A stretch of 19,232 nt of DNA from an uncultured Ruminococcus sp. (GTDB taxonomy: Bacteria; Bacillota; Clostridia; Oscillospirales; Acutalibacteraceae): assembly GCA_951800855.1 (NCBI GenBank), contig CATOLC010000002.1, positions 1 through 19,232 of the forward strand, written 5' to 3'. Of this stretch, positions 6,570-13,105 are shown piece after piece. A model generated the notes under the pieces. The model was not told the origin of the DNA. It saw only the letters and a program-made list of their open reading frames with translations, and ran no database searches. Position numbers and translations under genes: made by a program. How positions within the stretch are numbered: position 1 is the stretch's first letter; each line of letters opens with the position of its first letter.

Positions 6570-7703
6570 TTAAAATTTTATTAGCTTATTAATGCCCTCA
6601 TTCAAATATTTTATAAAATAGTCTATGTCTTCTTTCGTATTAAATCTAGAAAAACTAATTCTAATAGAAGAATCAATCCATTCATCAGGAAGTCCTATAG
6701 CAGTTAAAACATGGCTTCTTTTACCCTTTGAACAGGCTGAACCATTAGAAACATATATCCCATGCGAGGATAGAAAATTCATCATTGTTTCAGATTTAAT
6801 CCTTTTAACAGAAATATTTAATATATTAGATATTGCATTTTGAGGAGAATTAATCCTCACAGAATTATTTTTAGCAAGTAATCTTCTGCAATATTTGTTT
6901 ATTTCACCAATCCTGGTTTGAGAATTTTTATTTTTCATTAGTTCTATCACAGCACCTCTAAAGCCAGCTATCGCAGGCATAGGTTCTGTCCCCGGGATAA
7001 GACCAGATTCTTGTCCTCCGCCAAAAAGTATAGGCTCTATTCTTAATCCTTTGGATACATATAAAGCTCCTACTCCCTTGGGGCCATGGATTTTGTGCGC
7101 ACTCATACTTAACATATCAATTCCTTGTGCTTTCACGTTTACTGGCACTTTGCCAAACGCCTGTACAGCGTCAGTATGTAAAATAGCAGGTGAATTTTTA
7201 ATCTGTATGATTTTTTTAATTTTGCTTATATCTATAAAAGAACCGATTTCATTATTTACAAACATCAAACTTATAAGAATTGTTGATTTATCTATCTCAC
7301 TCGCTAGTTTAGATAAAGATATAGCCCCATATTTATCAGGTTTCAAATATACAACTTTAAATCCTTGTTTTTCAAGTTTTTCCATAGCTCTAAGTACGGA
7401 AGAATGCTCTATAGATGTAGTAATAATTTTATTCCCCAGATGACGCCGAGCCGCTGCTGAACCTAAAATCGCAATATTATTGGACTGTGTGCCTCCAGAT
7501 GTAAAGTATATTTCTTTTGAATCACAGTTTATAAATTTTGCAACTGTTTTTCGGCACAAATCCAAAGTATTTTCGGCTTGGACTCCTTTTAAATGTCCTG
7601 ATGAAGGGTTGCCATAATTTTCCCTCATTACTTCCATTGTTTCAGATAATGCTGTATCACATACTCTGGTGGTTGCACTATTGTCAAGATAAACTTCTCT
7701 CAA
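6570..7703 (-). CDS. Cysteine desulfurase, NifS/IscS family, ThiI partner
   Basis: A PLP-dependent enzyme that removes sulfur from L-cysteine, giving alanine and an enzyme persulfide. The 377 residues begin with the canonical VYLDNSATT. They carry His100 (SIEHSS), Asp178 (HTDAVQAFG), the PLP-binding Lys204 in SAHKIHGPKGVGALY, and the persulfide Cys324 in NGSACSKGKRSHV. The long active-site loop places it in group I. The position usually RSGT is LIPGT here, with PMPA in place of a typical N-containing continuation, a local divergence. It starts at TTG 7703 with AAAGGAGGGA seven bases upstream. The thiI neighbour says the main sulfur acceptor is ThiI, as with NifZ-ThiI of Bacillus, though a role in Fe-S assembly cannot be excluded. 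Confidence 0.93.
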   Translation of the reverse strand: MREVYLDNSATTRVCDTALSETMEVMRENYGNPSSGHLKGVQAENTLDLCRKTVAKFINCDSKEIYFTSGGTQSNNIAILGSAAARRHLGNKIITTSIEHSSVLRAMEKLEKQGFKVVYLKPDKYGAISLSKLASEIDKSTILISLMFVNNEIGSFIDISKIKKIIQIKNSPAILHTDAVQAFGKVPVNVKAQGIDMLSMSAHKIHGPKGVGALYVSKGLRIEPILFGGGQESGLIPGTEPMPAIAGFRGAVIELMKNKNSQTRIGEINKYCRRLLAKNNSVRINSPQNAISNILNISVKRIKSETMMNFLSSHGIYVSNGSACSKGKRSHVLTAIGLPDEWIDSSIRISFSRFNTKEDIDYFIKYLNEGINKLIKF

Positions 7704-7737
7704 TTTTAAATCCCTCCTTTAAATTAGTTTACATTAC

Positions 7738-7743
7738 ATTATA
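7738..7743 (-). promoter_or_regulatory. Possible -10 box for the desulfurase-thiI-sortase operon
   Basis: On the minus strand TATAAT reads at 7743-7738, about 35 bases before the TTG start of the desulfurase gene. No good -35 hexamer is found 16-18 bases further upstream, so the call rests on position and a perfect -10. Confidence 0.35.
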
Positions 7744-7763
7744 TGCCTATAACATAATAAACG

Positions 7764-7794
7764 GGAAAAGCTCCTAAAAATTAAGAGTTTTTCC
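7764..7794 (-). terminator. Putative terminator hairpin after the zinc-ribbon gene
   Basis: GGAAAAGCTC (7764-7773) and GAGTTTTTCC (7785-7794) form a ten-position stem with an 11-base loop; one position is G-T as plus-strand RNA and a mismatch as minus-strand RNA. It lies about 40 bases past the stop of the zinc-ribbon gene. The following minus-strand sequence, CGTTTATTATGTT, is only moderately T-rich. Confidence 0.4.
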
Positions 7795-7830
7795 GCCATT
7801 GTTCTTTAAAACAAAGGATTTAATAAATAG

Positions 7831-8337
7831 TTAGTCGTTGTCTTCTTCAGACGAATTAAAATCACATGAACAGCCAAAATTACAACTGCAATTATCAGAA
7901 GATGATACACATCCGCAATCACATTTTTCTTCTTGAACTTTTTCACAATCCTCTGCCTTACACGTGCAACGTATTTCTAAAGCATGACCGCACTTGTTGC
8001 AATAAAGTCCATCAGCTGAATTTACTGCACCACAAGCCTTGCATATACTCTTGTCTTTCAAAATAGCAATTTCTTTTTTCAAAGACTCTGCTCTGCAATA
8101 AAGCTCATCTATTTCCCTTATCTCACTTTCAAGTGCTTCACTTTCGACTATGCTATCGCCCGCTTTCATTGAGTCATAAACTGCCTTTCCGATATTTTCA
8201 AACTTGGCTTTTAGCTGAATTTTAACTTCTGAAAGCTCAATACTTAATTTATAAACATCAACCGTTTTCCCCGCTTTCATACCTATATTGTTCGCTGCGC
8301 CTTTTGCCTTTACAAATATTTCCTCTAATAATCCCAT
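7831..8337 (-). CDS. Zinc-ribbon protein with cysteine-rich C-terminal tail (168 aa)
   Basis: Not a named family I can place. Residues 1-96 are helical and charged and probably form a coiled coil (LSIELSEVKIQLKAKFENIG, EIREIDELYCRAESLKKEI). Residues 99-116 form a zinc ribbon, CKAC followed after ten residues by CNKC. The last 45 residues hold ten more cysteines between 124 and 158, in CTC, CDCGC, CSC and CSC clusters, and end in an acidic SSEEDND. The total is 15 cysteines in 168 residues. No signal peptide or membrane segment is seen. It starts at ATG 8337 with AAGGAGG seven bases upstream and has its own promoter, so it is a single-gene transcript. The helical-plus-ribbon part resembles zinc-ribbon proteins of general occurrence in Clostridia; the tail looks metal-binding, by inference only. 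Confidence 0.8.
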   Translation of the reverse strand: MGLLEEIFVKAKGAANNIGMKAGKTVDVYKLSIELSEVKIQLKAKFENIGKAVYDSMKAGDSIVESEALESEIREIDELYCRAESLKKEIAILKDKSICKACGAVNSADGLYCNKCGHALEIRCTCKAEDCEKVQEEKCDCGCVSSSDNCSCNFGCSCDFNSSEEDND

Positions 8338-8369
8338 AATTTAGCCTCCTTAAAAATACTTTAGTAATT

Positions 8370-8397
8370 ATTATATACCGAAATTTAAAAAAGTAAA
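8370..8397 (-). promoter_or_regulatory. Promoter of the zinc-ribbon gene
   Basis: On the minus strand: TTTACT (8397-8392), a 16-base spacer, then a perfect TATAAT (8375-8370), about 33 bases before the start codon. Confidence 0.55.
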
Positions 8398-8438
8398 ATG
8401 TAAATATAAGGAAAAATTATTTTAAAAAGTATTATCAT

Positions 8439-8468
8439 AGTTTCGGGAGTTAAAAATTATCCCGAACT
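8439..8468 (-). terminator. Hairpin with weak T-tract, unassigned transcript end
   Basis: TTCGGGA (8442-8448) pairs with TCCCGAA (8460-8466) around an 11-base loop, and AG/CT extend the stem across a one-base bulge. On the minus strand a T-run (CTTTTT) follows about ten bases later. No annotated gene ends here; it could close read-through from the tRNA operon or a small RNA starting near 8590. Confidence 0.35.
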
Positions 8469-8630
8469 AACGAGCAACTTGCGGTCTATTCTTCCATTTC
8501 AAAAAATATCTCTAAATTAGAATATATTTATAAGATAAATAAGTTATATGCACAGTAACAATTCTAACTTGAATTTGTTTTTCAAAATTCTATTAATTCT
8601 AGCAATTCGAACCGTGGTAAGCAAAAACAA
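8469..8630 (-). other. Gap without a gene; candidate small RNA
   Basis: No convincing ORF is visible on either strand. On the minus strand a promoter-like pair, TTGCTT (8624-8619), 17 bases, TAGAAT (8601-8596), would start a transcript near 8590 that runs about 120-150 bases to the hairpin at 8439-8468. The stretch is otherwise AT-rich. A GGTTCGAAT string (8609-8617 region, minus strand) resembles a tRNA T-loop but has no flanking tRNA arms. Confidence 0.25.
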
Positions 8631-8644
8631 TATTTTAAAGTATT

Positions 8645-8678
8645 AAAGAGTCTATTACTATTAGTAAATAAACTCTTT
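8645..8678 (-). terminator. Terminator of the tRNA operon
   Basis: A 34-base imperfect palindrome, AAAGAGTTTATT paired with AATAGACTCTTT on the minus strand (one wobble), with a further 3-bp apical stem after a bulge. It starts seven bases past the encoded CCA of tRNA-Gln. The T-tract after it is interrupted (TTTAATACTTT). Confidence 0.6.
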
Positions 8679-8684
8679 TTAATT

Positions 8685-8760
8685 TGGCTGGGATGGCTGG
8701 ATTCGAACCAGCGCAATGATGGAGTCAAAGTCCATTGCCTTACCGCTTGGCTACACCCCA
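8685..8760 (-). tRNA. tRNA-Gln (TTG anticodon)
   Basis: Reads TGGGGTG at the 5' end and CATCCCA at the 3' end, a full 7-bp acceptor stem, followed by G and an encoded CCA. The anticodon arm ATGGA-CTTTGAC-TCCAT carries TTG. The T arm is GCTGG-TTCGAAT-CCAGC. It is the last member of a four-tRNA operon. Confidence 0.96.
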
Positions 8761-8773
8761 ATGTATAACTCTA

Positions 8774-8851
<78 letters not shown>

Positions 8852-8859
8852 ATAATTTA

Positions 8860-8936
8860 TGGTGCGCTAGAAGGGACTCGAACCCCTGACCTACTGCTTA
8901 GAAGGCAGTTGCTCTATCCAGCTGAGCTACTGGCGC
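8860..8936 (-). tRNA. tRNA-Arg (TCT anticodon), acceptor stem with one C-A mismatch
   Basis: The anticodon arm ACTGC-CTTCTAA-GCAGT carries TCT, decoding AGA/AGG, the main arginine codons of an AT-rich genome. CCA is encoded. The 5' acceptor strand GCGCCAG faces CTAGCGC, leaving C5 opposite A68, where the usual bacterial partner is G. The D and T arms are intact, so the gene is probably functional. Confidence 0.93.
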
Positions 8937-8984
8937 ACATAACAGCGCTTTATATGTTACTAATTTTAGAAACATCGGCACTAT

Positions 8985-9058
8985 TGGAGCGGGTGATGGG
9001 AATCGAACCCACGCGACCAGCTTGGAAGGCTGGGATTCTACCATTGAACTACACCCGC
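8985..9058 (-). tRNA. tRNA-Gly (TCC anticodon)
   Basis: First gene of the tRNA operon. Acceptor GCGGGTG pairs with CACCCGC, T is the discriminator and CCA is encoded. The anticodon arm CCAGC-CTTCCAA-GCTGG carries TCC, and the T arm GTGGG-TTCGATT-CCCAT is intact. Confidence 0.96.
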
Positions 9059-9077
9059 ATATTTAACAACGACTTCT

Positions 9078-9107
9078 ATTTTACCATAATAAATGCCGTT
9101 GTGTCAA
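9078..9107 (-). promoter_or_regulatory. Promoter of the tRNA operon
   Basis: On the minus strand: perfect TTGACA (9107-9102), an 18-base spacer, TAAAAT (9083-9078), 20 bases before the tRNA-Gly 5' end. It lies just after the stop of the clpE-like gene. Confidence 0.75.
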
Positions 9108-9125
9108 TATCAATTTGCAAAAATT

Positions 9126-11435
9126 TTAATTTGTCCTTATCTCTAGTTTTGGGTTGCCAGAAAGATAAATATTGTTCATTTTAAACCCACCTTCATTTAC
9201 TACTATTTCAGATATTTTATCTTCTACTTCTCTCCTGATATTTTTTAACAAATCTCTTGCTCCGCTCTTTCCATTTATGGAAAGCCTTGCCAATTCCTTT
9301 ATTGCACTTTCATCAAACTGGAATTTTACTCCCTGCTCTGATATGGTTTTAACATATTCATCCAGAGATAACTTTGCTATTTTCTCAAAATCATCCTGTG
9401 TAAGCTTGTTAAATACTATTATTTCATCAATCCTGCTCAAAAATTCCGGACGCAAAAATTCAGATAAAGCTTTATGTGCTTTTTCTTTAGTAATATCATT
9501 TTCACTCTTTGCAAAACCAACCAACCCAGATTTTTTATCGCTTCCGGCGTTAGATGTCATAACTATAACTGTATTTTCAAAATTCACATTTCTGCCATGT
9601 GAATCCGTTATTTTCCCTTCATCTAAAATCTGCAAAAGTATATTCATTACATCTGGGTGCGCTTTTTCAATCTCATCGAATAAAATTACAGAATATGGCT
9701 TTTGACGAACTTTTTCTGTTATTTGTCCTGCTTCATCATATCCTATATACCCCGGAGGCGAACCAATAAGCTTCGAAACTGAATGTTTTTCCATATATTC
9801 TGACATATCTACCTTTATTAAAGCATCAGGTGCATCAAAAAGCTCGTTTGCCAAAATCTTAACAAGTTCAGTCTTTCCCACTCCCGTTGAACCTACAAAG
9901 ATAAACGAAGAGGGTCTTCTTTTGGGATTAATTTGTATTCTGTTCCTTTTTATCGCAGCACTTACTTCTTTTATAGCTCTATTTTGCCCAATTATCTTTT
10001 CCTTTAGTTTATTTTCTAAATTCCAAAGCTTTTTAAATTCATTTTCTTCTATTTTAGATGCTGGAATTCCCGACCAAAGCTCAATAACATGTGCAATATC
10101 TGATTCTTCCACCTTTCCCCCTAAAGCTTTTTCCTTTACTTTCTCTATTTCTTCCTTTAGTTTGGCCTTTTCGCACCTTATATCAGCGAGTTTTTCATAA
10201 TCTGTATTTTCTTCGTCAGATACAAGTTTTTCTTCCTGCGTGCTTATTTTGTTTAACTGACTATTCAAAGAATCATATCTTTCCATGTCCTTATTCCTCA
10301 GTGCTGCACACACGCACGCCTCATCTAATAAATCTATCGCTTTGTCCGGTAAGAATCTATCCGTTATATATCTTTCGGAAAGTATCACCACTCTGTTCGC
10401 AAGAGCATCAGATATACTCACCCTGTGAAAAGCTTCGTAATATGGCTTTATTCCCTTTATAATTCCTATTGCTTTCTCAATCGACGGTTCTATTACCTTA
10501 ATTTGTTGGAATCTTCTTTCGAGTGCAGAATCTTTTTCTATATGCTTTCTGTATTCATCAAAAGTCGTTGCCCCTATAACTTGTATTTCACCTCTTGAAA
10601 GTGCCGGTTTCAAAATGTTAGCAGCACTCATAGACCCCTCAGAATCCCCTGTTCCTACGAGATTATGCACTTCATCGATGAAAAGTATTATATTACCATC
10701 TTTTTTTACTTCATCTATTAATCCCTTTATTCTACTCTCAAATTGCCCTCTGAACTGTGTTCCTGCAACAAGTGCCGTTAAGTCCAACAACTGTATCTCT
10801 TTATTTTTTATTTTATAAGGAACATTTCCTTCCACTATTTTCGCAGCTAAACCTTCTGCTATAGCAGTCTTTCCTACCCCTGGTTCTCCAACCAGGCAAG
10901 GATTATTTTTAGTTCGTCTGCAAAGTATCTGGATTACTCTGGAAATTTCCTCAGTACGCCCCACAATTTGATCAACTTTTCCAGCTTTAACTTTTGAATT
11001 TAAATTCGTACAATATAAATCTAAATATCTTCTCTTTTGTCTTTTTTTGCGTTTATCTTCCTTACTTCCATTTCCCCCAGCCTTTTCAGCTTGAAAAGAA
11101 GAAAAAGATTTATCACCGAATGGAATATCTGCAAAAATACCCTTAATAAAAGGAAACGTCGCTGCCCCGCCTTGCGCAATCTCATCAATACCTTCTTCCA
11201 AAAAATCATTATTTATTGAACTTTTGTCTTTATCATCCGCTAAAATATCTGCTATCTGATCTTGCATAGTGTTTAGCTCTTCTTCAGATATTCCCATTTT
11301 ATTTATTATATCGTTTACAGGCTTAATCCCCAGTTCCTGAGCACAAACTATACAAAGTCCTTGCGTGTTTGACATATCTTTCCCCGTGGCTATAAATACC
11401 ATTGCAGGTCTTCTTTTACATCGTGAACAAAGCAT
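9126..11435 (-). CDS. ClpE-like AAA+ unfoldase, ATP-binding subunit of Clp protease
   Basis: A Clp/Hsp100 ATPase that unfolds substrates for ClpP. The 769 residues start with a zinc finger, CSRC (3-6) and CIVC (28-31), similar to the McsA/ClpE N-terminus, instead of the double Clp-N repeat of ClpC. A divergent linker with a basic KEDKRKKRQKRR patch follows, then AAA1 with Walker A GEPGVGKT (183-190) and Walker B LFIDEVH (251-257). A short coiled-coil middle region covers about 385-440. AAA2 has Walker A GSTGVGKT (515-522) and Walker B VILFDEIE (583-590). The GLVGF loop (637-641) is the ClpP-docking motif. It starts at ATG 11435 with AAGGAG upstream and lies about 60 bases after pgsA, so it may be co-transcribed. 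No CtsR heptad repeat or CIRCE element is visible upstream. ClpC with an altered N-terminus is an alternative name. Confidence 0.88.
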   Translation of the reverse strand: MLCSRCKRRPAMVFIATGKDMSNTQGLCIVCAQELGIKPVNDIINKMGISEEELNTMQDQIADILADDKDKSSINNDFLEEGIDEIAQGGAATFPFIKGIFADIPFGDKSFSSFQAEKAGGNGSKEDKRKKRQKRRYLDLYCTNLNSKVKAGKVDQIVGRTEEISRVIQILCRRTKNNPCLVGEPGVGKTAIAEGLAAKIVEGNVPYKIKNKEIQLLDLTALVAGTQFRGQFESRIKGLIDEVKKDGNIILFIDEVHNLVGTGDSEGSMSAANILKPALSRGEIQVIGATTFDEYRKHIEKDSALERRFQQIKVIEPSIEKAIGIIKGIKPYYEAFHRVSISDALANRVVILSERYITDRFLPDKAIDLLDEACVCAALRNKDMERYDSLNSQLNKISTQEEKLVSDEENTDYEKLADIRCEKAKLKEEIEKVKEKALGGKVEESDIAHVIELWSGIPASKIEENEFKKLWNLENKLKEKIIGQNRAIKEVSAAIKRNRIQINPKRRPSSFIFVGSTGVGKTELVKILANELFDAPDALIKVDMSEYMEKHSVSKLIGSPPGYIGYDEAGQITEKVRQKPYSVILFDEIEKAHPDVMNILLQILDEGKITDSHGRNVNFENTVIVMTSNAGSDKKSGLVGFAKSENDITKEKAHKALSEFLRPEFLSRIDEIIVFNKLTQDDFEKIAKLSLDEYVKTISEQGVKFQFDESAIKELARLSINGKSGARDLLKNIRREVEDKISEIVVNEGGFKMNNIYLSGNPKLEIRTN

Positions 11436-11495
11436 AATATATTCTCCTTAAAAAACAAATCTAAAATATTTCCTCTATAAGATTATGTTCTACTA

Positions 11496-12065
11496 TTAAT
11501 TTTTTGTCTTAATCATTAATAAAAAAATTCTAAAATATTTTACCAAAGCATAAATCATTAGTAAAGCAGTGATTGCCATGAGAAAAATATTTAATTCTAT
11601 ACTCTCTATACTCCAAATTGCCTTCAATGATACTATTATAATCACTGAAACATAAAATGCAACCGTTGCTATTTTACCATACCACTTAGCTCCCGTAGGA
11701 AATTTCTTTTGTTTTAAAAGAAAAATGCTCGCTACAATCATCAATAGCTCTTTCAAAACAAGAATAATCATAAAAGGTATAACTTCATGAAACTTCATCC
11801 CCACACTTATCATTACTGCCATTAAAGTTAATTTATCAGCCGCCGGGTCAAGCATTTTCCCTAGTTGGCTCTTTTGGTTAAACTTCCTGGCAATAAACCC
11901 ATCTAAAAAATCACTGATACCGGAAAGAATAAGTATTTCTCCTGCTAAAATATATTTACCTTTGCTAATAAATATTAAAAAAGGAACAATAAGGAAAATC
12001 CTTATTAAAGAAAGTATATTAGGCACATTAATATTCTTTCCATCCCATGGGTTTATATATATCAT
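11496..12065 (-). CDS. pgsA: CDP-diacylglycerol--glycerol-3-phosphate 3-phosphatidyltransferase
   Basis: This integral membrane enzyme transfers phosphatidyl from CDP-diacylglycerol to glycerol-3-phosphate, giving phosphatidylglycerophosphate, the precursor of phosphatidylglycerol and cardiolipin. The diagnostic CDP-alcohol phosphotransferase motif D-x2-DG-x2-AR-x8-G-x3-D-x3-D is complete at residues 52-77 (DFLDGFIAR, then GKMLDPAADK). The N-terminal NVPNILSLIRI is typical for PgsA, and several hydrophobic helices follow. The ATG at 12065 has AAGAGG six bases upstream; the frame extends two codons to a TTG that is part of the ribosome-binding region. It lies 39 bases after the cvpA-like gene and 60 before the clpE-like gene. 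Confidence 0.92.
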   Translation of the reverse strand: MIYINPWDGKNINVPNILSLIRIFLIVPFLIFISKGKYILAGEILILSGISDFLDGFIARKFNQKSQLGKMLDPAADKLTLMAVMISVGMKFHEVIPFMIILVLKELLMIVASIFLLKQKKFPTGAKWYGKIATVAFYVSVIIIVSLKAIWSIESIELNIFLMAITALLMIYALVKYFRIFLLMIKTKN

Positions 12066-12104
12066 ATTCAACCTCTTTTCTTTGAAATATAAAAATTAAT
12101 CATT

Positions 12105-12782
12105 TTAAGTCATTATATTGTTTACATACATGTGGCGGAATATATAAGTGGATTCTATATTATCATAAGAAAAAATTTTAGGGGCAAAATTTGTTGTCTG
12201 GACAATAACTTTGATAAAAAACATTAAAACGATAACCACAAAATAACATGTGACTAAGCCCAACACTGCACCAATAGATGAATCAATCGGCTTAAATATC
12301 CTAAAGGGAAGCAATCTAAATATTCCTTTGGATAAAACCTGAAAAATTATGGAAAACACGCAAAATACAAACAATTGAACTGCAGCTTTTATAGCATGTA
12401 TAAATATAGGAGAAATAACTCTTTCAATTTGTACGGCTGTATTATCATTTTGGTTATAAATAATATCATTTAAGCTGGTTTCTGTTATTCCGTAATAAGA
12501 AAGTGACTGCGAAATAAATTCGGGAAGAGAAGATAATATTCCTTTAGAATCGAATTTTTCCTTGTTTAAAGATGTTTTTATTTGATTTGTAATTTTATCT
12601 TTTATAAATTTATCGTAAATATTCGCAGATATTTTATCAGATACATAAATAGAAATTACTAAAGAAAGCAATATATTTAATAAAAAAAGCAAAGATTTAA
12701 TTATCCCTCTCCGTGCACCTATAACAAAAAACAGTAAAAATAAAAGTATAATTGATACATCTAAAATCACAGCGTTAAACAT
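12105..12782 (-). CDS. CvpA-family membrane protein
   Basis: A small multi-pass membrane protein of the CvpA (colicin V production-like) family, whose molecular role is poorly defined. The 225 residues start MFNAVILDVSIILLFLLFFV and continue with the family's GARRGIIKSLL motif, a second helix (LLFLLNILLSLVISIYVS), a soluble stretch of about 70 residues, and two more helices with PIDSSIGAVLGLVTC, another conserved block. The ATG at 12782 has GGAGG five bases upstream; an in-frame TTG at 12794 overlaps that Shine-Dalgarno and is not a likely start. It is the first gene of a cvpA-pgsA-clpE-like group with its own promoter. Confidence 0.8.
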   Translation of the reverse strand: MFNAVILDVSIILLFLLFFVIGARRGIIKSLLFLLNILLSLVISIYVSDKISANIYDKFIKDKITNQIKTSLNKEKFDSKGILSSLPEFISQSLSYYGITETSLNDIIYNQNDNTAVQIERVISPIFIHAIKAAVQLFVFCVFSIIFQVLSKGIFRLLPFRIFKPIDSSIGAVLGLVTCYFVVIVLMFFIKVIVQTTNFAPKIFSYDNIESTYIFRHMYVNNIMT

Positions 12783-12794
12783 GAATACCTCCAA

Positions 12795-12811
12795 TACAGA
12801 TAAAATCTGTA
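12795..12811. promoter_or_regulatory. Perfect inverted repeat in the cvpA leader
   Basis: TACAGAT, three bases, ATCTGTA: a 7-bp perfect dyad ending just upstream of the GGAGG site of the cvpA-like gene. It could be an operator or a leader hairpin close to the ribosome-binding site. No regulator can be named. Confidence 0.35.
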
Positions 12812-12825
12812 CAAAATCATCTAAT

Positions 12826-12854
12826 AATATATCATGTAAACCCTAAAAATACAA
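12826..12854 (-). promoter_or_regulatory. Promoter of the cvpA-pgsA-clpE-like operon
   Basis: On the minus strand: TTGTAT (12854-12849), 17 bases, TATATT (12831-12826) preceded by TGA, giving an extended -10. It lies about 45 bases before the cvpA start. Confidence 0.5.
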
Positions 12855-13105
12855 CACTTTTTTACATAAAATAATATTTTGTGTAATTTTATGGCAAAAC
12901 ACAATATAATTATTAAAAATAAAATACTATGTCTATTACTCATGATAAAATTATAATATCACTGCATTTTAAAATTTTTATCTATAGACATATTTTATGA
13001 CTTATGGTTATTAAATTTTTAAAGATAAGTCACTTATAAAGTGAATAAGCAAAAAAGTGAAAAAGTAAAATATTTTAATAACTGTAATTTAAATTTCCCC
13101 AATTT
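12855..13105. other. AT-rich intergenic gap with two inverted repeats
   Basis: No ORF with a ribosome-binding site is seen. Two inverted repeats stand out: TATGTCTAT (12928-12936) with ATAGACATA (12984-12992), nine perfect pairs 47 bases apart, and GACTTAT (12999-13005) with ATAAGTC (13025-13031). Either might help end the long glmM-to-DUF5711 transcript, but neither has a T-tract. Confidence 0.35.

Noticed and set aside
8605..8625. tRNA fragment suggested by GGTTCGAAT on the minus strand
   Set aside because: The flanking bases do not form a T stem, and no acceptor, D or anticodon arm is present.
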